This document shows, one piece after another, positions 51,436 through 57,237 of a stretch of 57,237 nucleotides of DNA (within the stretch, counting starts at the first letter, position 1; each line of letters starts with the position of its first letter). The position numbers and the translations under genes are program-made. The DNA is from Roseomonas alba (GTDB taxonomy: Bacteria > Pseudomonadota > Alphaproteobacteria > Acetobacterales > Acetobacteraceae): NCBI RefSeq assembly GCF_019430885.1, contig NZ_JAHYBZ010000016.1, forward strand, positions 1 through 57,237, written 5' to 3'. Under the pieces are notes generated by a model, which saw nothing but the letters and a program-made list of their open reading frames with translations, was not told the origin of the DNA and did not search any database.

Positions 51436-53733
51436 ATGCGCCGCTTCCTCCCGCTCCTCCTCGCCCTGGCTGTGCTCGCCGCTGCCTTTCCGCTGGTGCT
51501 GCGTCACGTCACGATCACCACCGACATCACCGATTTCCTGCCGGACTCTCGCTCCCCCGAGGCCACCCTCCTTCTCCGCGAACTCCGCGAGGGCGCGGCG
51601 ACACGCCTGTTGATCGCCGGCATCGAGGGCGCGCCGGCACCGGAGCTTGCGCGCCTCTCCCGCGCTGTGGCGACGGCGTTGCAGGCGACGGCCGAATTCG
51701 GTCTCATCGCCAATGGCGTGCCGCGGATCGACGATGACGAGGCCGCGCTGCTCTTCGCGCACCGCTACGGCCTCTCGCCCGCGACGACACCGGATGCCTT
51801 CACCGAAGCGGCCCTTCGGCAGGATTTCGAACGCCTGCTCGCGGGCCTGCGCTCCTCGGCCGAGCCATTGCTGCGCCGCTTCGGTTTCGCCGACCCGACC
51901 GGCACCTTCCTCGCCCTGCTGCGCGGCTGGTCGTCGGACGCACGGATCGCGACGGAGAACGGCGTGTGGATGGCACCCGGCCCACGCGCGCTGCTCCTGG
52001 CGCAGACACGGGCGGCGGGGCTCGACGCCCTGGCGCAGGCGCGGGCCGCCGAGGCCTTCCGCACCGCCTTCGCCGCGGCGCATCCGCCTCCCGGCGCCAG
52101 GCTGCTCCTCTCCGGCCCCGGCGTCTTCGCCGCGGAAGCCGCGCTCGCCGTCCGGGCGGATGTGAAGCTCATCTCGACGCTGTCCTTCCTGCTCGTGGCG
52201 GCGTTCCTGTTCTGGCGCTACCGATCGCCGATGATGCTCGCCGTGGTGGCGCTGCCGCTGGCGGCGGGGACGCTGGCAGGGCTGGTCGTCGTCGATCTCG
52301 TCTTCGGGCATGTGCACGGGGCCGCGCTCGGCTTTGGCATGACCATGCTCGGCGTCTGCGACGATTATCCGATCCTGCTGATCACCGATCGCGCACCGGG
52401 GGAGCCGTTGCGCCGCACCGCCCGCCGCATCTGGCCCACCCTGCGGCTGGCGGTGGCCGCGGCGATCGCAGGGATGGTGCCGATGCTGGCCTCAGGCTTC
52501 CCGGGCCTAGCGCAGCTTGGCCTTTTCGCGGCGACCGGGCTTGCCGGGGCCGCGCTCGCCACCCGATACCTGCTGCCGGCGCTGCTGCCCGCGGAGGGCC
52601 TGCCCGTCCGCCCCTTGCCGGAGCGCGCCGCGCATTGGCTGCTGCGCCTGCCGATGCGTCGCACGCCGGTGCTGTTGGGGCTGGTCGCCGTCGCCGTGGC
52701 GCTAGCCGTGTCGGGCGGCCCGCGCATGACCCGCGACATCGCGGATCTCAGCCCAGTGCCTGAATCGGTCCGCGCGCTGGATGAGGAATTGCGTCGCCAG
52801 ATCGGCGCCCCGGACGTGCGCGTGCTGCTGTCCCTGACCGCGCCGACCGCCGATGCCGCCCTGCGCGCCGCCGAAACCGCCTCGACGGCGCTGCTGGCCT
52901 CGGGAACGGTGACGGCGCTGGACCAGCCGGCGCGCTACCTGCCGAGTGCGGCGACCCAGCGCGCGCGGCTGGCGGCGCTGCCGGATGACGATGCCCTCGC
53001 GGCACGGGTCGAGGCGGCCCGCGCCGACCTGCCCTTCCGCGCCACCGCCTTCCGTCCCTTCCTGGATGGCGTCGCCGAGGCGCGCCACCTCGATCCCCTG
53101 ACGCCGGCCGATCTCTCTCGCACGCCGACGCTCGCCGCCCGCCTCTCCCCCCTGCTGCGGCAGGAGGCCGATGGCTGGCGCGCCCTGATGCTGCCGGAGG
53201 GCGTCCGTGACCTCGCCGCGCTGCGCCAGGCCGCGGCGCAGATCCCGGGCCTGCTGGTAGTCGACATCAAGGCGGAGACGGAGGCCTTGCTCGACCAGGG
53301 TGTGGGTACCGCGCTGCGCTGGGGAGCGGTGGGCGGCCTGCTGGTTCTTGCATTGCTCGGCGCCGGGCGGGGCCTGGCCGGCGGCTTCCGCGTCGCCTTG
53401 CCGCTGATCGGGGCGCTGCTGCTGACCTTCGCGGCGCTCGATGCGCTGGGCGAGGCGATCACCGTCTTCCACCTGACCGCGGCGCTCTTGCTGGCCGGCG
53501 TGAGCATGGACTATGCCCTTTTTGTCTCCCGGAGCGGCCGGGAGGATGCCGAGGACTCGGCCCGCGCGCTTGGCGCGGTCATTTCCTGCATGGTCACGAC
53601 TCTGCTCACTTTCGGATTGCTCGCCCTGTGCCGCACGCCGGTGCTGCATGCCACCGGCCTGACCGTCTGCATCGGCGTCGCCAGCGCCTTTCTGCTTGCC
53701 TGCGTGCTGGCGCCACGGCGTGAGGCGGCATGA
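51436..53733 (+). CDS. MMPL/RND-family exporter of APE-like cluster
   Basis: A 765-residue membrane protein with two repeats of one helix, a large periplasmic loop, and five helices. GFGMTMLGVCDDYPILL and LTAALLLAGVSMDYALFV hold the Asp residues of the proton relay in the fourth helix of each half. APE clusters encode just such an exporter after lolA. Its stop overlaps the ketosynthase start by 4 nt. Confidence 0.87.
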   Translation: MRRFLPLLLALAVLAAAFPLVLRHVTITTDITDFLPDSRSPEATLLLRELREGAATRLLIAGIEGAPAPELARLSRAVATALQATAEFGLIANGVPRIDDDEAALLFAHRYGLSPATTPDAFTEAALRQDFERLLAGLRSSAEPLLRRFGFADPTGTFLALLRGWSSDARIATENGVWMAPGPRALLLAQTRAAGLDALAQARAAEAFRTAFAAAHPPPGARLLLSGPGVFAAEAALAVRADVKLISTLSFLLVAAFLFWRYRSPMMLAVVALPLAAGTLAGLVVVDLVFGHVHGAALGFGMTMLGVCDDYPILLITDRAPGEPLRRTARRIWPTLRLAVAAAIAGMVPMLASGFPGLAQLGLFAATGLAGAALATRYLLPALLPAEGLPVRPLPERAAHWLLRLPMRRTPVLLGLVAVAVALAVSGGPRMTRDIADLSPVPESVRALDEELRRQIGAPDVRVLLSLTAPTADAALRAAETASTALLASGTVTALDQPARYLPSAATQRARLAALPDDDALAARVEAARADLPFRATAFRPFLDGVAEARHLDPLTPADLSRTPTLAARLSPLLRQEADGWRALMLPEGVRDLAALRQAAAQIPGLLVVDIKAETEALLDQGVGTALRWGAVGGLLVLALLGAGRGLAGGFRVALPLIGALLLTFAALDALGEAITVFHLTAALLLAGVSMDYALFVSRSGREDAEDSARALGAVISCMVTTLLTFGLLALCRTPVLHATGLTVCIGVASAFLLACVLAPRREAA

Positions 53734-54917
53734 CCCGCTTCCGCATCACCGCCGTCACGGCGGCCAGTGCCATGGGCGTGGGGCTGGCCGCGACGCGGGA
53801 CGCCTTGCGCCTGCGCCGCGGTGGCCTGACCCCATGCGACCTGCCGGGCATGCCCGCCGACATCTGGATCGGCCGCGTGCCGGAGGCCGAGGCGATCGAA
53901 CCGCCGGCGGACCTCGCAGCCTTCGCCTGCCGCAATACCCGCCTGGCCGAACTCGCCCTGCGGCAAGACGGATTCTCCGAGGCCGTGGACGCGGCGCGGG
54001 CACGGCACGGCGCCGGGCGCATCGCCGTGGTCCTGGGCACCTCCACCTCCGGCATCGAGGCGACGGAGCGCGCCTGGGCCCAGCGCGGGCCGGATGGCGC
54101 GCTGCCGGCCTATGATTTCGCCCGCACCCACGACCTGCACGCCCTGCCCCGCTATCTGCGCGCGCGGCTTGGGCTTGCGGGGCCCTGCGTGTCCATCTCG
54201 ACCGCCTGCACCTCCGGGGCGCGGTCCTTCCTCGATGCGGCGACGCTGATCGCCGCCGGGCTTGCCGATGCCGCGGTGGTGGGCGGCGCGGATACGCTGT
54301 GCGGCCTGACGCTGCATGGCTTCGCCTCGCTGGAACTGCTCGCGCGCGGCGGACCGACGCGGCCCTGTGCCGAGGACCGCGACGGCATCTCGATCGGCGA
54401 GGCCGCGGCCTTCTCCCTGATCGAACGCGCCGGACCGGAAGATTCCGGGGCAATCGGTCTGCTTGGCGCCGGAGCCTCGGCCGATGGGCATCACATGTCG
54501 AGCCCGCATCCCGAGGGGCTCGGCGCGCTGGCGGCGATCGAGGCGGCGCTCGCCAGCGCCGGGGTCGGACCCGGCGCCATCGATTACGTGAACATGCATG
54601 GGACGGGCACGCGGGCGAACGACGCCATGGAGGACCGCGCCATCGCGCGCGTCTTCGGTGCAGCGGTGCCCTGTTCCTCGACCAAGGGCTGGACCGGGCA
54701 CACGCTCGGCGCCTCCGGCGCGCTGGAGGCGGTGATCAGCGCGATCTGCGTGGAGGACGGGCTGATCCCCGGCTGCCTCGGTGTGGAACGGGTCGATGCC
54801 TCCTTCACCTCGGGCGTCGTCGTGGCCAACGGCGCGGCGCGGGTGGATCGGGTGCTGTCCAACTCCTTCGGCTTCGGCGGCAGCAACTGCGCCCTGGTGA
54901 TCGGGAGGCTGCCGTGA
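53730..54917 (+). CDS. Beta-ketoacyl-ACP synthase (ApeO-like)
   Basis: A 395-residue KAS I/II-type enzyme with a full Cys-His-His triad: Cys160 in SISTACTSGA, His290 in NMHGTGTRAND and His324 in KGWTGHTLGASG. It condenses malonyl units on the ACP-bound chain. It overlaps the Cys-less partner gene by 4 nt, as in APE systems, where the two form a heterodimer. Confidence 0.9.
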   Translation: MTRFRITAVTAASAMGVGLAATRDALRLRRGGLTPCDLPGMPADIWIGRVPEAEAIEPPADLAAFACRNTRLAELALRQDGFSEAVDAARARHGAGRIAVVLGTSTSGIEATERAWAQRGPDGALPAYDFARTHDLHALPRYLRARLGLAGPCVSISTACTSGARSFLDAATLIAAGLADAAVVGGADTLCGLTLHGFASLELLARGGPTRPCAEDRDGISIGEAAAFSLIERAGPEDSGAIGLLGAGASADGHHMSSPHPEGLGALAAIEAALASAGVGPGAIDYVNMHGTGTRANDAMEDRAIARVFGAAVPCSSTKGWTGHTLGASGALEAVISAICVEDGLIPGCLGVERVDASFTSGVVVANGAARVDRVLSNSFGFGGSNCALVIGRLP

Positions 54918-55705
54918 CCGTGCGCGCGGGGATCGCGGGGGTCGGGCTGCTCGGCCCCGGGCTGGCGGGCTGGACGGCCTCGCTGCCGGCGCTGGCGGGC
55001 ACGGTGCCCTATGAACCCGCTCCGCTCGTGCCGCCCGTGCCGGCGCTGCTGCCGGCGACCGAGCGCCGCCGCACCGGCCCGTCGGTGCGCCTCGCCATCG
55101 CCGTCGCCGCCGAGGCGGTGCAGGAGAGCGGTCTGGCGCCGGAATCCCTCGATTCCGTCTTCGCCAGCTCGAATGGGGAGGCGCAGGTGATCGTCTCCAT
55201 CCTCGATGCGCTGCATGCGCCGGATGGGGCGATCTCGCCGACCCAGTTCCACAATTCGGTGCACAATGCGGCGGCCGGGTATTGGGGCATCGCCGCGGGG
55301 TCGGGGCGGCCTTCGGTCAGCCTGGGCGGGCATGATTTCGTCTTCGCGACCGGGCTGATGCAGGCGGTCGCGCAGGTGGCGGTGCAGAAGGCGCCGGTGC
55401 TCCTCGTCGTGCATGACGTGCCGCTGCCGCCGCCGCTGACCGCGCTGCGGCCGGGCGAGGAGTCTTTCGCCATGGCCCTGGTGCTCGTCCCCGGGGATGG
55501 CGCGCTCGGTGGGCTGTCGGTCGCCTATCGTGCCGAAGCGACGATGGCGGAACCCCCTCTTCCGGCCGGGCTGGACGCGCTGCGGGCCGGCAATCCGGCG
55601 GCGCGGGCCTTGCCGCTGCTCGGCGTGCTGGCCGGCCGCCAGGCGGCCACGTTGCGCTTCGCCCTGCCGGAAACGGCGGCGCTCGACGTCGCCATCTCAC
55701 CGTGA
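54914..55705 (+). CDS. Ketosynthase chain-length factor (ApeC-like, Cys-less)
   Basis: A 263-residue KS-like protein, GTG 54914, about two thirds of normal KS length. In place of the active Cys segment it has PTQFHNSVHNAAAGYW; there is no Cys nucleophile. Such short partners act as chain-length factors next to the active KS. Typical of APE clusters and not of fatty-acid synthesis. It overlaps the next gene by 4 nt. Confidence 0.85.
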   Translation: MTVRAGIAGVGLLGPGLAGWTASLPALAGTVPYEPAPLVPPVPALLPATERRRTGPSVRLAIAVAAEAVQESGLAPESLDSVFASSNGEAQVIVSILDALHAPDGAISPTQFHNSVHNAAAGYWGIAAGSGRPSVSLGGHDFVFATGLMQAVAQVAVQKAPVLLVVHDVPLPPPLTALRPGEESFAMALVLVPGDGALGGLSVAYRAEATMAEPPLPAGLDALRAGNPAARALPLLGVLAGRQAATLRFALPETAALDVAISP

Positions 55706-56130
55706 CCGGCCTGCCGGCAAGCCGGGAGGCCATCGCCCGGCTGGTGCCGCATCAGGGCGCCATGTGCCTGCTCGACCGCGTGGAGGCCTCCGATGCCGAG
55801 GGCATCGCCTGTGTCGCGACCTCCCACCGCGACGCCACGAATCCGCTGCGGCGGGACGGGATGCTGCCGGCGATCTGCGGGCTGGAATACGCGCTCCAGG
55901 CCATGGCCCTGCATGGGGCGCTGACCGATGGAGGCGCGCAGGGCGTCGGCTTCCTGGCCGGGCTGACGGGGGTGACGCTGGCGGCCGAACGGCTCGACAC
56001 CGTCGAAGGGCCACTTCACATCACGGCGACGGCCCTCGCCCGGGAAAGCCGCGGCTTCATCTACGGCTTCGCGGTGAATGGCGAAGGGCGCGCCCTGCTG
56101 TCGGGGCGCGGGACGGTGGTGCTGGCATGA
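55702..56130 (+). CDS. Hotdog-fold dehydratase (ApeP-like)
   Basis: A 142-residue protein. LVPHQGAMCLLDRVEA near the start and LPAICGLEYALQAMALHGAL are typical of ApeP / FabZ-related dehydratases in APE loci; the His of PHQGAM is the likely catalytic base. With the 49375 gene it supplies the two dehydratase partners seen in APE systems. It overlaps the DsrE-like gene by 4 nt. Confidence 0.82.
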   Translation: MTGLPASREAIARLVPHQGAMCLLDRVEASDAEGIACVATSHRDATNPLRRDGMLPAICGLEYALQAMALHGALTDGGAQGVGFLAGLTGVTLAAERLDTVEGPLHITATALARESRGFIYGFAVNGEGRALLSGRGTVVLA

Positions 56131-56501
56131 CGCGATCCTTGGGCATCCTGCTTGAATCGGGTGGGCATGCGCGCGGGCACTACGCGCTCGTCGTTGCGGC
56201 CGGGGCCGCGGCGCTGGGGCGCGAGGTGACGCTGTTCGCCACCAACCAGGGCTGCCTGCTGCTGGCGGAACCCTGCCCGCTGCTGGACGACCCGCGCGAG
56301 GCGCAGGTCACGGCGGCCGGCGTTGCCGGGGTCGGCACCCTGCTCGAAGCCTGCGCCGAGCTCGGCGTGCGGCGCATCGTCTGCGAAGCCGGGCTGAAGG
56401 CCGAGGGGCTGACGGGCCTCACCCTCGCCGCCGGAGTCGAGGTGGCGGGGATCGCCACCTTCCTCGACGCCGTCGGGGACGGGCAGATCGTCACCCTCTG
56501 A
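56127..56501 (+). CDS. DsrE-family protein
   Basis: A 124-residue protein with a Rossmann-like DsrE/DsrF fold: a hydrophobic first strand (SLGILLESGGHARGHYALVVA), GREVTLFATNQGC, and RRIVCEAGLKAEGLTG. Two or three Cys could relay sulfur. It overlaps the ApeP-like gene by 4 nt and is thus the last gene of this operon, though DsrE proteins are not a known part of APE pathways. A 3-ketoacyl reductase (ApeQ) would be expected at this place. Confidence 0.75.
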   Translation: MTRSLGILLESGGHARGHYALVVAAGAAALGREVTLFATNQGCLLLAEPCPLLDDPREAQVTAAGVAGVGTLLEACAELGVRRIVCEAGLKAEGLTGLTLAAGVEVAGIATFLDAVGDGQIVTL

Positions 56502-56509
56502 CGGCGGCG

Positions 56510-56842
56510 TCAGCCGCAGGTGGCGAGCATGCCGGTGCCGAAATGCTCCAGTTCGATGCCCTGGAGCGAGGCACCGATGACTCGGCATTCCCGCACGATG
56601 GTGGTGCTCCCGCGGTGCAGGGCGAGCCGCAGGCAATCCCCCACCCGCAGCCCGGTCACGCCGCCGATGATGGCACCGGTCGCGGTCAGGACGCGCAGCA
56701 CCGCCTCCTGCCGGCGCCAGCCGGTCAGCACGGTGCAGCTCTCATTGAAATCGAAGCCTAGAAGCGCGGACGGCGCGATTCCATCCAGTGTCCGGCTGGA
56801 TGGCGCGGGGCTCAGCGCCCGGATGGACGGCATCGTGGTCAT
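56510..56842 (-). CDS. Hypothetical protein, possibly PilZ-like
   Basis: A 110-residue protein, ATG 56842, convergent with the DsrE gene (8-bp gap). The middle reads GLRVGDCLRLALHRGSTTI then ECRVIGASLQGIELEHFG, which has the rhythm of a PilZ barrel, but the RxxxR and D/NxSxxG c-di-GMP motifs are not visible. No firm family assignment. The 178-bp spacer 56843-57020 must hold the promoters of both divergent genes; I see no clear boxes. Confidence 0.6.
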   Translation of the reverse strand: MTTMPSIRALSPAPSSRTLDGIAPSALLGFDFNESCTVLTGWRRQEAVLRVLTATGAIIGGVTGLRVGDCLRLALHRGSTTIVRECRVIGASLQGIELEHFGTGMLATCG

Positions 56843-57020
56843 GCGGGGCCTCCTGCCACCTCGAATCCGGCGCCGGGCGCCGGGCCGCCAGAGTCAGGCA
56901 AGAGGAATGAAGGAAAGCTTTCCGCTCTCGCGCTTTCCTGGCCCCGCGTGGCGGTCGGGTTGGCACCCGCCCCCGGTGCGGCGCTTGACCCGGTCACGGT
57001 CGGAGGGGGACAGAGAGGGG

Positions 57021-57237
57021 ATGACGACCGTGTTCCGCCCCGGATTCGTTGCGTTCCTGATCCTCGGCGCCGCACCGGCGGCCGCGCAGTCCTCTCTTGG
57101 CGGCTCCGGTAGCCTGCCGCCCCCCCTGCCGCCGAGCCGGAGCGCGCCGCCGGCCGCCAGCACCCCGCCGGCCGCCAGCACCCCGCCAGCCTCGACCGCG
57201 GCGCCGGCCCAACCCAGCCGGCCTGCCGCTCAGGCCC
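57021..57237 (+). CDS. Secreted proline-rich protein, 3' end outside window
   Basis: ATG 57021 after a purine-rich GAGAGGGG; 72 codons are visible and the frame is open at the window end. A signal peptide runs to PAAAQ near residue 23; the mature part starts SSLGGSGSLPPPLPP and turns into Ala/Pro/Ser repeats (PPAAST twice at the DNA level near 57146-57184). No domain is visible in this part, so the function is unknown. Confidence 0.6.
   Translation, partial: MTTVFRPGFVAFLILGAAPAAAQSSLGGSGSLPPPLPPSRSAPPAASTPPAASTPPASTAAPAQPSRPAAQA

Overview
The window is GC-rich (roughly 70% by eye) with tightly packed, often 4- or 8-nt-overlapping operons. Its gene content (cytochrome bo3 oxidase with SURF1, ChvG/ChvI beside pckA, an orphan Bug/TctC binding protein, an lva-like acid-degradation operon) fits an alphaproteobacterium, most likely an Acetobacteraceae member of the Roseomonas type. 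That assignment is inference from content; there is no rRNA or tRNA gene here to settle it. I saw no phage, transposase, CRISPR array or tRNA.

Layout. 1-3743: a truncated TIR-domain membrane protein (minus) diverges from a TPR / Rossmann-like / degenerate class III cyclase protein and an overlapping CRP-family regulator; an unusual 34-bp perfect inverted repeat lies between them. 3790-7823: a secreted M35-like peptidase, an MFS transporter bracketed by two copies of a dispersed palindromic repeat, a D-2-hydroxyacid dehydrogenase and a c-type cytochrome. 7883-15120: a minus-strand SDR, then a plus-strand operon SDR / acyl-CoA dehydrogenase / APH-type kinase / small DUF6285-like protein / acyl-CoA synthetase that matches the 4-hydroxyacid (levulinate, lva) pathway of Pseudomonas, followed by an alanine:cation-type symporter. 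15826-18341: a sulfonate/NMT1-type ABC transporter. 18394-23625: murJ (minus), orphan TctC-type protein, GNAT acetyltransferase, aroE, coaE. 24122-30495: MHS-family transporter (minus), then cyoABCD-SURF1. 30902-35920: pckA and a HugZ-like protein (minus), chvI-chvG (plus).

36018-57237: polysaccharide deacetylase (minus), then an acyl carrier protein and AMP ligase; a LpxO-like hydroxylase; a class II aldolase-family gene (minus); a putative amide-degradation operon (dimethylformamidase large-subunit homologue, complete dipeptide-type ABC transporter, aspartoacylase-like M14 enzyme); and finally a hotdog dehydratase, LpxL-like acyltransferase, LolA-like carrier, MMPL exporter, ketosynthase, Cys-less chain-length factor, second hotdog dehydratase and DsrE-like protein. 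The ACP/ligase pair and the last block together look like an aryl-polyene-type (APE) type II PKS locus cut in two by about 10.7 kb of catabolic genes.

The most striking non-coding signal is a family of composite double-hairpin repeats (about 230-350 bp; five paired copies, one half copy and two solo hairpins) in intergenic spaces. One sits inside the APE operon and two flank the MFS gene. The strongest candidate for an undescribed functional unit is the TIR / TPR-SLOG-like-pseudocyclase / CRP neighbourhood at the left edge.
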